Below are positions 34,556 through 42,450 of a stretch of DNA of 42,868 nucleotides, in pieces. A program made the translations under genes and the position numbers. Within the stretch, counting starts at the first letter, position 1; each line of letters begins with the position of its first letter. The notes below the pieces were generated by a model, which saw nothing but the letters and a program-made list of their open reading frames with translations, was not told the origin of the DNA and searched no databases. The DNA is from Ahrensia sp. (lineage in GTDB: Bacteria > Pseudomonadota > Alphaproteobacteria > Rhizobiales > Rhizobiaceae): the NCBI GenBank assembly GCA_002706335.1, contig PAKZ01000042.1, positions 1 through 42,868 on the forward strand, given 5' to 3'.

Positions 34556-35557
34556 ATGGAAACGACAGCAAATAAACACGACTATTCCCTCGCAGAACTG
34601 AACAAGGAAGCGACCTTCGGCGGCATGGGTCGCGAGAAGGTGCGCGAGGTTCCGCAGATCGATCTCTCGGATTTCGCCAACCGCAAGGCCGAGATCGCAG
34701 ACCAGCTTTGGGCGGCCTCGACCGAGATCGGCTTCTTCCAGCTTATCAATCACGGCATCCCGCAGGCCCAGATCGACGAAGCCTTCCTCTATTGCGAAAA
34801 GTTCTTCGACATGCCGATGGACGTGAAGGCGAAATACCCGCTCGAAAAAGGCACGAATTCCGGCTGGGAATACAAGGCACAGGTGCGCCCTTCCACTGGA
34901 ACGGCGGACAACAAGGAATCCTACCAGATCACACTTCCGCGGATGGGCAAATTATGGCCGACCGGCAAGGAAGCTCCGGGCTTCAAAGCCGTCATGCTGG
35001 CCTTCGAGCGCGCCAACTGGGCGCTTGGCATGAAGGTACTTTCCTGTTTTGCCATGAAGCTCGGCTTTTCGGAGGATTTCTTCACCGAGGCGCATGACCC
35101 GATGTCGCCGCAATACCAGAGCACGCTGCGGATGATCCATTACATGCCGATGGACAACGCCAAGCCGGAGGACTTTACCGGCTGGCGCGCCGGCGCGCAT
35201 ACGGACTTCGACTGCCTGACGCTGCTGCACCAGCGCACCGGCCAAGGCGGCCTGCAGCTCTGCCCCGGCAAGGAAGCAACCAGCGGCGAGCTCGAATGGA
35301 CAGACGTGCCGCCATTGCCGGGCGCCATCACCTGCAATATCGGCGACATGCTGATGCGCTGGAGCGACGACCAGCTTCAGTCGACGCTGCACCGGGTGCG
35401 CATGCCGCGCCAGGACGAGTATATGGGGCCGCGCTACTCGCTCCCCTTCTTCTGCCAGGCCAACAAGGACGTCATCATCCAGGGTCCGGGCAAGAAATAC
35501 GACCCGATCACCGCACAGGACTACCTGCTGCAGCGAATCGCCGCCAACTCTCTCTAA
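34556..35557 (+). CDS. Isopenicillin-N-synthase-like Fe(II) oxygenase 1
   Basis: A 333-residue non-haem iron oxygenase of the IPNS/DAOCS-like family, normally 2-oxoglutarate dependent. The iron ligands are His215 and Asp217 (AGAHTDFDCLT) and His279 (STLHRVRMP); the co-substrate-binding pair is Arg293/Ser295 (GPRYSLPFF). The N-terminal DIOX_N part has VPQIDLSDFANRK and IGFFQLINHGIP. Substrate is unknown; control by a xanthine-type riboswitch suggests a purine or related heterocycle, as for thymine-7-hydroxylase in the same superfamily. GGAG is seven bases before the ATG. No beta-lactam genes are near, so penicillin synthesis is unlikely. Confidence 0.9.
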   Translation: METTANKHDYSLAELNKEATFGGMGREKVREVPQIDLSDFANRKAEIADQLWAASTEIGFFQLINHGIPQAQIDEAFLYCEKFFDMPMDVKAKYPLEKGTNSGWEYKAQVRPSTGTADNKESYQITLPRMGKLWPTGKEAPGFKAVMLAFERANWALGMKVLSCFAMKLGFSEDFFTEAHDPMSPQYQSTLRMIHYMPMDNAKPEDFTGWRAGAHTDFDCLTLLHQRTGQGGLQLCPGKEATSGELEWTDVPPLPGAITCNIGDMLMRWSDDQLQSTLHRVRMPRQDEYMGPRYSLPFFCQANKDVIIQGPGKKYDPITAQDYLLQRIAANSL

Positions 35558-35579
35558 CAGCCTGGCGCTAAGGCGAACT

Positions 35580-35600
35580 GGCGGCCCCGACAGGGCCGCC
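35580..35600 (+). other. Hairpin between the two oxygenase genes
   Basis: GGCGGCCC (35580-35587) and GGGCCGCC (35593-35600) form a perfect 8-bp stem with a CGACA loop, in the 80-bp gap between the oxygenases. No T-run follows; it may stabilise the upstream mRNA or attenuate the downstream gene. Confidence 0.55.
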
Positions 35601-35637
35601 TCCTCTGCGTCCCGCAAATTATCAAGGAGCCGTTCCG

Positions 35638-36621
35638 ATGAACACGTCTCTCGATGCCAAACGCGTCACCAGCGAAGCCTTGCCAGTTGTCGATGTATCC
35701 GGCCTTTCCTCCTCAGATCCGGTACAACGCAAAGCGGTCGGCGCCGCTCTCCGGACCGCGTGCCTCGACAAAGGCTTCTTCTACTGCGTCGGCCACGGCG
35801 TTCCGCAGGGCCTGATCGATGCCGTCTTCACTGAAACGAAGCGATTTTTCCACCAGCCCGTCGAAATGAAGATGCTCTACGAGAAATCGCAGGTTTCGAA
35901 GTGCAATCGCGGCTACGAGGTACTTGGCGGCCAGGTTCTGGAGGCAGGCGCTCCGCCGGACAGGAAGGAAGGCTACTACATCGGCCTCGAATTGCAGGAG
36001 GACGATCCACGGGTGGCAGACGGCCGCTTCAATCGCGGGCCGAATGTCTGGCCGACCGATCTTCCCGGTTTTCGTCCGACGATGAGCGCCTATTACGCAG
36101 CCATGCGCAGCCTCAGCGAACTCCTGATGAATGGAATCGCCCTGTCTCTCGAACTGCCCGAAGACTATTTCGAGATATACAAGCGCGATCCGATCGCCAC
36201 ACTACGCCTCCTCCATTATCCGCCGCAACGCGAGAATGCCGAACCCAACGAGAAGGGGGCCGGCGCGCATACCGACTGGGGCGCGTTGACACTGCTGCTC
36301 CAGGACCAGGTTGGCGGCTTGCAGGTCTTCGACCAGGCGACCGACGGCTGGATCCATGCCGAACCGATCGCCGGAAGTTTCGTTGTCAATCTTGGCGACA
36401 GCCTGGCCCACTGGACGAACGACCGCTACAAGTCGACGCGGCATCGCGTGGTCAATTCATCCGGCCACGAGCGCTATTCGATCCCCTATTTCTACGAGGG
36501 CGATGCCGACTACGAGGTGACCTGCATTCCAACTTGCCTGAAGCCCGGCGAGGAGCCGAAATACGCTCCAATCACGGTCGAGGGGCATCTGATGAAGATG
36601 TACAAGCAATCCTATGGCTGA
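35638..36621 (+). CDS. Isopenicillin-N-synthase-like Fe(II) oxygenase 2
   Basis: A 327-residue paralogue-like oxygenase of the same superfamily but clearly different from the first. Iron ligands are His211, Asp213 (GAGAHTDWGALT) and His269 (STRHRVVN); Arg279/Ser281 (HERYSIPYF) bind the co-substrate. The N-terminus has LPVVDVSGLSSSDPVQ and KGFFYCVGHGVP. AAGGAG precedes the ATG. It follows oxygenase 1 in the same riboswitch-led unit and overlaps the hydrolase by eight bases. Substrate is unknown. Confidence 0.9.
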   Translation: MNTSLDAKRVTSEALPVVDVSGLSSSDPVQRKAVGAALRTACLDKGFFYCVGHGVPQGLIDAVFTETKRFFHQPVEMKMLYEKSQVSKCNRGYEVLGGQVLEAGAPPDRKEGYYIGLELQEDDPRVADGRFNRGPNVWPTDLPGFRPTMSAYYAAMRSLSELLMNGIALSLELPEDYFEIYKRDPIATLRLLHYPPQRENAEPNEKGAGAHTDWGALTLLLQDQVGGLQVFDQATDGWIHAEPIAGSFVVNLGDSLAHWTNDRYKSTRHRVVNSSGHERYSIPYFYEGDADYEVTCIPTCLKPGEEPKYAPITVEGHLMKMYKQSYG

Positions 36622-37360
36622 TCCGGTCGTCTTGATACACGGCGCATGGCAGGGCAGTTGGGGATGGGCGCGTCTCATCCCGTTGCTCGAAGACGGCGGG
36701 CTGGAATGCCTGGCGGTGGACCTTCCGGGCAGCGGCACGGAGACCGTGCCGCCGAGCGAAATCACGCTCGAAACCTGTCTCGACTATCTCGAAGGAGTCC
36801 TTGCGGAGATCGGCCGGCCGGTCTCGCTGGTCGGCCATTCCGGCGGCGGCATTATCGCCAGCGCCGCCGCCGAACGGTTTCGCGACCGCATCAACCGGAT
36901 CGCCTATGTCGCCGGCATGATGCTGCCGTCCGGGATGGCCTTCGGCGACTTGCAGAAAGAGCTGCAGGAACAGGAAGGTTTTTCGCAGGGGATCAGCGAC
37001 CGCATCGTCTATTCCGATGACCGGCAGAGCAGCACCGTTCCACCCGAGGAAGCGGCGGCGATCTTCTTCAACGACTGCCCGCGCGACGTCGCCATGGAGG
37101 CGGCGATGAAGTTGACGTCGCAGGCGGAAGGCGCGCGGGCCATTCCGCCCGAATTGACGCCCGAGCGCTTCGGTACGCTGCCCCGCCTCTACGTGGAAGC
37201 GACCGACGATCGCTCCGTCGTCCTGCTTGCGCAACGTCGGATGCAGGAGCTGGTGCCAGGCGCCAAGGTCAGATCGCTGCCCGCCGGGCATGCGCCGCAA
37301 TTGAGCAAACCGGCCCTCCTCGCCGAAGCCCTGATTCCTTTTCTGGTAGGTAAGGCCTGA
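36614..37360 (+). CDS. Alpha/beta hydrolase (esterase-like)
   Basis: A 248-residue alpha/beta hydrolase of the plant-methylesterase/hydroxynitrile-lyase-like group. The oxyanion region is VLIHGAWQGSWGW; the nucleophile is Ser76 in VGHSGGG, the acid is Asp198 or Asp199 (EATDDRSV) and the base is His226 (PAGHAPQLSKP). No signal peptide. The start overlaps oxygenase 2 by eight bases, so the two are co-translated. It may hydrolyse an oxidised or ring-opened product of the oxygenases; that is inference. Confidence 0.88.
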   Translation: MADPVVLIHGAWQGSWGWARLIPLLEDGGLECLAVDLPGSGTETVPPSEITLETCLDYLEGVLAEIGRPVSLVGHSGGGIIASAAAERFRDRINRIAYVAGMMLPSGMAFGDLQKELQEQEGFSQGISDRIVYSDDRQSSTVPPEEAAAIFFNDCPRDVAMEAAMKLTSQAEGARAIPPELTPERFGTLPRLYVEATDDRSVVLLAQRRMQELVPGAKVRSLPAGHAPQLSKPALLAEALIPFLVGKA

Positions 37361-37711
37361 GGGTAACTTGAGGACATCGTAGGCTGGCTTCCGCGGATCG
37401 CTGACAAAAAGGCTCATCATTTGCAGACCCATAGCCGTCTGCGGGCACGCTTGATGAGAGCGATATGGTGTTCGTCACGTCTTTTCCTATCGGGTAGCAG
37501 ACGGATTTGGCGCAGAGCTAGCCGCCGTGCGCCTTTTCCTTCACTAGCTGACGCGATGTGTCACTATCAGGGGCTATCGGCACACAACACTTTGCCCGTA
37601 CCGATTCTCTACCGCATGTCGCCGTAGTCCATCCGGGAAATCACGGAGCTTGGTATAACCGGGGCTCCTCGACCAGGGTGAACGCATTTTTGGTTGTCTC
37701 CCTTGCGGGAT
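37361..37711. other. Intergenic region between the hydrolase and ALDH genes
   Basis: About 350 bp between convergent genes. I see no gene: the short frames here have no recognisable motif. By eye it is AT-richer than the flanks. A weak GGAGC/GCTCC stem lies about 37651-37673, without a T-run. It probably holds the ends of both operons, or is the remains of a lost gene. Confidence 0.5.
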
Positions 37712-39214
37712 CTAGAAGTCGAACTTGACACCCTGTGCGAGCGGTAAACGGTCCGAATAATTGATCGTGTTGGTCTGGCGGCGCATGTAGCCGCGCCATG
37801 CATCAGAACCGCTCTCGCGGCCGCCGCCGGTTTCCTTCTCGCCACCGAAAGCCCCGCCGATTTCGGCGCCCGAAGGACCGATATTGACGTTGGCGATGCC
37901 GCAATCCGATCCAGCGTGCGAAAGGAAGGTCTCCGCTTCCCGCATGTTGAGCGTAAAAATACAGGATGAGAGACCTTGCGGGACGTCGTTCTGCAGCGCG
38001 ATCGCCTCGTCGAGCGTGTCGTAACCCAGCAAATATAGGATCGGTGCAAAGGTTTCCGTGCGAACGATCTCGGACTGCGTCGGCATTTCCGCGATGGCCG
38101 GCTCGACATAGGCTCCGCCCTGCGGCACGCCGGAAGACACCGTTTTACCGCCATGTACCGTGGCGCCTTCGGAGCGAGCCTTTTCCAGCGCAGCCAGCAT
38201 TTTGTCCCGGGCAGCATGATCGACGAGCGGACCGACGAGCGTCTTGCCATCGCGCGGGTCGCCGATCGGCAGGCTCGAATAGGCCTTGGCGAGCTTGGCA
38301 GCGAGTTCCTCGCGAATGCTGTTGTGAGCAATGACGCGGCGCAGCGACGTGCACCGTTGCCCGGCCGTACCGACCGCCGAGAAAACGATCGCACGCACGG
38401 CCATGTCGAGATCAGCGGACGGCGCAACGATCATCGCATTGTTGCCGCCCAGTTCGAGGATGGGGCGTCCCCACCGCGCCATCACCTTCGGCCCGACAAC
38501 CGAGCCCATCCGGGTAGAGCCAGTGGCCGAGATAATCGGCACATCCTTCGATGACACCAACGCTTCGCCGATTTCGACACCGCCGATCACCAGTTGGACA
38601 AGTCCTACAGGTGCCTCGGAGCCGAAGCGATCCAGCGCGCGCTGCATGACCTTCATTGTGGCAATGGCTGTCAGCGGCGTTTTCTCGGATGGCTTCCAGA
38701 TAACCGGATTGCCGCAGACCAGAGCCAGCGCGGTATTCCACGACCAGACCGCGACCGGGAAGTTGAACGCGGTGATCACACCGCAAGGCCCAAGCGGATG
38801 CCAGGTCTCCATCATGCGGTGGCCGGCGCGTTCGGAAGCAATCGTGAGACCGTAAAGCTGCCGCGACAATCCAACGGCGAAGTCGCAGATATCGATCATC
38901 TCCTGAACCTCGCCAAGACCTTCGGACACGATCTTGCCGGCCTCGAGCGTTACTACCGCGCCGAGTTCTTCTTTCGATTTGCGCAGCTCTTCGCCAAGCA
39001 GACGAACGAGTTCGCCACGGCGCGGTGCCGGCACTTGCCGCCAAGCGCGGAAGGCTTCCTGCGCCTTCGCGATGATCGCCATCATATCGGCGGCATCGGT
39101 CTCGTTCACGCGGGCGACCTCGGCTCCGTCGATCGGCGAATGAACGGCCAGCGTGCCTCCGGTCAGATCGGCTTCGGTCAGCCCGGCTGCCTTGAGAACA
39201 TCCGTGTGCGTCAT
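37712..39214 (-). CDS. amaB: 2-aminoadipate-semialdehyde (piperideine-6-carboxylate) dehydrogenase
   Basis: A 500-residue ALDH7/antiquitin-type aldehyde dehydrogenase. It oxidises 2-aminoadipate semialdehyde (in equilibrium with piperideine-6-carboxylate) to 2-aminoadipate in lysine catabolism. The catalytic Cys is in GTAGQRCTSLRR, the Glu in LELGGNNA, and the C-terminal NIGPSGAEIGGAFGGEKETG and YMRRQTNTINYS segments are ALDH7 hallmarks. AAAGGAG precedes the ATG at 39214, which overlaps the previous stop by four bases. Last gene of the operon. Confidence 0.92.
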   Translation of the reverse strand: MTHTDVLKAAGLTEADLTGGTLAVHSPIDGAEVARVNETDAADMMAIIAKAQEAFRAWRQVPAPRRGELVRLLGEELRKSKEELGAVVTLEAGKIVSEGLGEVQEMIDICDFAVGLSRQLYGLTIASERAGHRMMETWHPLGPCGVITAFNFPVAVWSWNTALALVCGNPVIWKPSEKTPLTAIATMKVMQRALDRFGSEAPVGLVQLVIGGVEIGEALVSSKDVPIISATGSTRMGSVVGPKVMARWGRPILELGGNNAMIVAPSADLDMAVRAIVFSAVGTAGQRCTSLRRVIAHNSIREELAAKLAKAYSSLPIGDPRDGKTLVGPLVDHAARDKMLAALEKARSEGATVHGGKTVSSGVPQGGAYVEPAIAEMPTQSEIVRTETFAPILYLLGYDTLDEAIALQNDVPQGLSSCIFTLNMREAETFLSHAGSDCGIANVNIGPSGAEIGGAFGGEKETGGGRESGSDAWRGYMRRQTNTINYSDRLPLAQGVKFDF

Positions 39215-40254
39215 GAATTTTCTCCTTTGGATACGGTTGCCCGCTGGTCCGGCATTCCCATGGAAGCCAGCAGCGGCGTTTCGTCCTGACGGGCCCGGAA
39301 ATCGTCCTTGCCGCCCATGCCGCGCCATCCGGCGAGGATCAGCGACTGGGCCACCGCCCCGCCCAGTGACGTGCCGGGGCCGGTGATGATGAACAGGTCG
39401 GGCGCAAATTCGCGGGCGGCTACTGTCACCGCTCGCGTGAAGTCATAGGTGTCGGTCACCTGCGCGCCGAGCGTGTAGTCCCACAAGTCGTATGTGTCGC
39501 TCGCGCCTGGCCACCAGATCGCGCCGCGGCCGTCAATGAGCGGCAGACGGGGTTGCGCGAAAAGGGCTGACGAAAGCCTTTCACGCCCGTCCGCGGCCAC
39601 AGGCGCTTGCAGAGCGGTGTGAAAAGCGGCGTGATTGCCAAGCCGCATTGGAAAGCGCTCCTGCACCGGATCGACGGCCGACTCGAAGGCACTCAGTCCG
39701 GCCTCGTTTCCCGCCAGAACCAGCATGCCGCCCAACGCAATGGAAAGTGCAAGCGCATGATCCGCCCTGGACGCGATATCATCGACCAGCGCCAAAAGGG
39801 CAGCGCGGCGCTCCGGGTTCGGCCGCCAGTCTTCGCCGACAAACGGGTAAATCAACTGCCCGCCGATCAGCGATCGCTGCATCAGCGTACCCATCGTATT
39901 GGAGACATGGAAGCCGTCCTGAGCCGACAGTGCGCCGCCACAGGCGAGCGCCGAATACCACCCCATCGAATTGCCGGTAACCGCGACGATCTCAATATTG
40001 TCGCGATCGATCGACAGGAAATCACCCAGCGTTGCCGCGTAGATGAGCGCAGAGGCATTGTCGCCGCGCGTGTGAGTCGCCAACGAGAAACGCGATGCGC
40101 CATCCAATTCGCTGAGCGTCGGCTGACCCTGAGCACGACGCTGGCTGTCGAAGGCTTCCAGGAGCGACCTGTCGGGAAAGTGGCGCGCCAGATACCCCAA
40201 TTCCGCCTTGTTGTAGGTACCCCTGCCAGGGCAGATCAGGACGGCGGTTTTCAT
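39211..40254 (-). CDS. FabD-like acyltransferase, malonate-binding Arg absent
   Basis: A 347-residue protein of the FabD/acyltransferase fold. The nucleophile is Ser96 in VTGNSMGWYSALACGG and the partner His212 is in NHAAFHTALQAP. Aligned without gaps to E. coli FabD from its GHSLGEYSAL motif, the malonate-binding Arg117 falls on Met121 (NTMGTLMQ). So malonyl-CoA is an unlikely substrate. It is coupled by ATGA overlaps to the E1 gene before and the ALDH gene after. Most annotation pipelines would name it ACP S-malonyltransferase; I think the role is in lysine breakdown but cannot tell which acyl group. Confidence 0.85.
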   Translation of the reverse strand: MKTAVLICPGRGTYNKAELGYLARHFPDRSLLEAFDSQRRAQGQPTLSELDGASRFSLATHTRGDNASALIYAATLGDFLSIDRDNIEIVAVTGNSMGWYSALACGGALSAQDGFHVSNTMGTLMQRSLIGGQLIYPFVGEDWRPNPERRAALLALVDDIASRADHALALSIALGGMLVLAGNEAGLSAFESAVDPVQERFPMRLGNHAAFHTALQAPVAADGRERLSSALFAQPRLPLIDGRGAIWWPGASDTYDLWDYTLGAQVTDTYDFTRAVTVAAREFAPDLFIITGPGTSLGGAVAQSLILAGWRGMGGKDDFRARQDETPLLASMGMPDQRATVSKGENS

Positions 40255-42440
40255 GACGCCGCTCCGGACAGCTTTCGGGCGGCTTCTACAATTCCGTCTG
40301 TGGACGGCATCGTTGCGGCATAGGCCGGCCCCGTCGCGATGAAGCTGTCCTCAGCGCTTAGACGAGTGTGTGGCAGGTCGGTCCGTTCGGTCAGAAGGGT
40401 CATAAGCGCCTCTCCCAGTCCGCCGGTGCGCCGGGTCTCGTCGACGACAAGCACGTTCCGGCATCCCGATATGGCGTCCAGAATGGCGTCTTCGGGCAAT
40501 GGCGAGAGCCAGCGTATGTCGACAACGCGGGCGTTGATCCCTTCGGCCTCCAGCCGCTTCTGAGCCTGGCACGACAGGTAGAAGCCGTTGGCGAAAGTGA
40601 GGATCACCAAATCCTCGCCATCCCCATGCCGCCCAACTTCACCGAAGCCGATCCGCTCCGACGGGTCCGGGTAACGCGTCATCCAGCCGCCGTCGCCCGC
40701 CTCGTGCAGGTCACGCATCGGATAGAGCGCAATCGGCTCCAGGAAGACCACAAGTCGTTGTTCTTCGCGAGCCAGCCTCACGCATTCTCGTAGCATCATC
40801 GCCGCATCCGACCCGCTCGACGGGCAAGCCAGGATGAGACCAGGAATGTCGCGCAGCACGGCGACCGAATTGTCATTGTGGAAGTGTCCGCCGAAGCCCT
40901 TTTGATAACCAAGTCCCGCAATCCGGACGATCATCGGATTCGTGTACTGGCCGTTGGAAAAGAACGGGAGCGTCGCCGCCTCGCCGCGCAGTTGGTCTTC
41001 CGCATTGTGCAAATAGGCGAGGAACTGGATCTCCGGAATAGGCAGGAAGCCGTTATGTGCGAGCCCTATACCAAGCCCGAGGATCGATTGCTCGTCGAGT
41101 AGCGTATCGATTACCCGTGACGGTCCAAAGCGTGACATGAGCTTCTGAGTCACGCCGTATACGCCGCCCTTGCGCCCTACATCCTCGCCCATCAGCGCGA
41201 TCTCACCATGAGTGAGCATCAGGTCGGTCAGCGCCCAGTTGATCAGGCGCGACATGATTTGCGGTTCTTGCATAGCCTTGAGATCGCTGGCGAAAGCCGC
41301 CGCCCGCGCTTCTGCCGTCGGACCGTTGCTGGGTTTGCAGGCACGCGGCGGCGGAATGAGGCTCGCCATGACGTCCTTCGCCGACTTCAGCCGCGGACGC
41401 GTCACCACTTCGTCCGCAACACGCTCGACGCGCGCGTTGGTTTGCTCGTAGATCGCCAATGCGTCTGCGGTATCCAGCGCACCGGCTTCAGACAGCAACC
41501 GTGCCGAGTGGAGCAGCGGATCATTCGCCTCCTCAGCCTCGACCTCCTCGCGCTTCATATAGGTGGTCGGCATATCCGCGCCGGCATGGCCGTAAAGACG
41601 AACGGTACGCACGTGCAGAAAGGCCGGCCGGCGGCGCTTGCGAACGTAATCGGCAGCCTGCGAAGCCACACGGAACGTGTCGTAGATATCGAGCCCGTCG
41701 CACGGGAAGTATTTCAATCCCGGCCGATCCGCAAAATTCGCGCCGATCCAGCCCTTCGGCGTCTTGGTGGAAATGCCGATGCCGTTGTCCTCGCAGACGA
41801 AAAGCAGCGGCATGGGGACGGACTGATAGGCCGTCCATTGCGCCGTATTGAAGGCGCCCTGCGCGGTCGAATGGTTCGCGGACGCATCGCCGAAGGAACA
41901 CATTATTATCGCGTCGTCGGGAAGCGCCTTGTGCTCGGGTGGATGTCTCCGGGCAAGGCCGAGCGAATAGGCCGCGCCGACGGCCTTCGGCAGATGCGAG
42001 GCAATGGTCGAGGTTTGCGGCGGAATGTTCAGCGCCTTGGAGCCAAGAACCTTGTGCCTGCCGCCCGAAATCGGATCATCCGAGGAGCAGGCAAAGGACA
42101 GAAGCATATCCCAGGCGATCGACTGGCCGGGGACCTGCTCGGCCCGCTGGATCTGGAAAGCCGCATCCCGGTAGTGGAGGAAAGCCATGTCGGTCGGTCG
42201 CAGCGCGGCGGCGACGGCCGCCATGCCCTCGTGCCCCGACGAGCCGATCGTGTAGTAGCCCTGCCCCGCCGCCTGCATGGCCCGACTCTTGCGATCAAGC
42301 GCCCGGCAGAGACAGCCTGATCTGTAGATGGAAACGGCCTCCGCTTGCGACAACGGTCCGACAGGTGCGCGGCCCGGCGGCAGGTCCACCTCGGACAAAC
42401 GCCGAAGGAAATTCTCGTGTACAATGGCGGACCGATCCAT
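40251..42440 (-). CDS. Fused alpha-beta E1 2-oxoacid dehydrogenase
   Basis: A 729-residue thiamine-diphosphate enzyme with an alpha half (to about residue 340) and a beta half (about 385-729) in one chain. The ThDP motif is CSFGDASANH (residues 181-190) ending in CEDNGIGIS; the beta half has LMGEDVGRKGGVYGVT, GLGYQKGFGGHFHNDNS and VVDIRWLSPLPEDAI. It resembles branched-chain and 2-oxoadipate-type E1. Next to glutaryl-CoA dehydrogenase and an aminoadipate semialdehyde dehydrogenase, 2-oxoadipate is the likely substrate. No E2 or E3 gene is in the window. The start lies 10 bp after the gcdH stop with GGGAGA upstream. Confidence 0.88.
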   Translation of the reverse strand: MDRSAIVHENFLRRLSEVDLPPGRAPVGPLSQAEAVSIYRSGCLCRALDRKSRAMQAAGQGYYTIGSSGHEGMAAVAAALRPTDMAFLHYRDAAFQIQRAEQVPGQSIAWDMLLSFACSSDDPISGGRHKVLGSKALNIPPQTSTIASHLPKAVGAAYSLGLARRHPPEHKALPDDAIIMCSFGDASANHSTAQGAFNTAQWTAYQSVPMPLLFVCEDNGIGISTKTPKGWIGANFADRPGLKYFPCDGLDIYDTFRVASQAADYVRKRRRPAFLHVRTVRLYGHAGADMPTTYMKREEVEAEEANDPLLHSARLLSEAGALDTADALAIYEQTNARVERVADEVVTRPRLKSAKDVMASLIPPPRACKPSNGPTAEARAAAFASDLKAMQEPQIMSRLINWALTDLMLTHGEIALMGEDVGRKGGVYGVTQKLMSRFGPSRVIDTLLDEQSILGLGIGLAHNGFLPIPEIQFLAYLHNAEDQLRGEAATLPFFSNGQYTNPMIVRIAGLGYQKGFGGHFHNDNSVAVLRDIPGLILACPSSGSDAAMMLRECVRLAREEQRLVVFLEPIALYPMRDLHEAGDGGWMTRYPDPSERIGFGEVGRHGDGEDLVILTFANGFYLSCQAQKRLEAEGINARVVDIRWLSPLPEDAILDAISGCRNVLVVDETRRTGGLGEALMTLLTERTDLPHTRLSAEDSFIATGPAYAATMPSTDGIVEAARKLSGAAS

Positions 42441-42450
42441 ACCGTTCTCC

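Noticed and set aside
34556-36621. Beta-lactam biosynthesis from the two isopenicillin-N-synthase-like genes
   Set aside because: No peptide synthetase or related gene is nearby; the superfamily is broad and the context is purine-type regulation.
37421-37627. Short frames in the gap as a transposase remnant
   Set aside because: No transposase motif, no terminal inverted repeats and no target-site duplication seen.
40280-40292. GTAGAAGC on the minus strand as a third riboswitch
   Set aside because: It is inside the E1 coding sequence and none of the other conserved blocks is present.
41208-42320. Long plus-strand frame opposite the E1 gene
   Set aside because: Antisense shadow of a gene with complete ThDP motifs; no ribosome site or recognisable domain.
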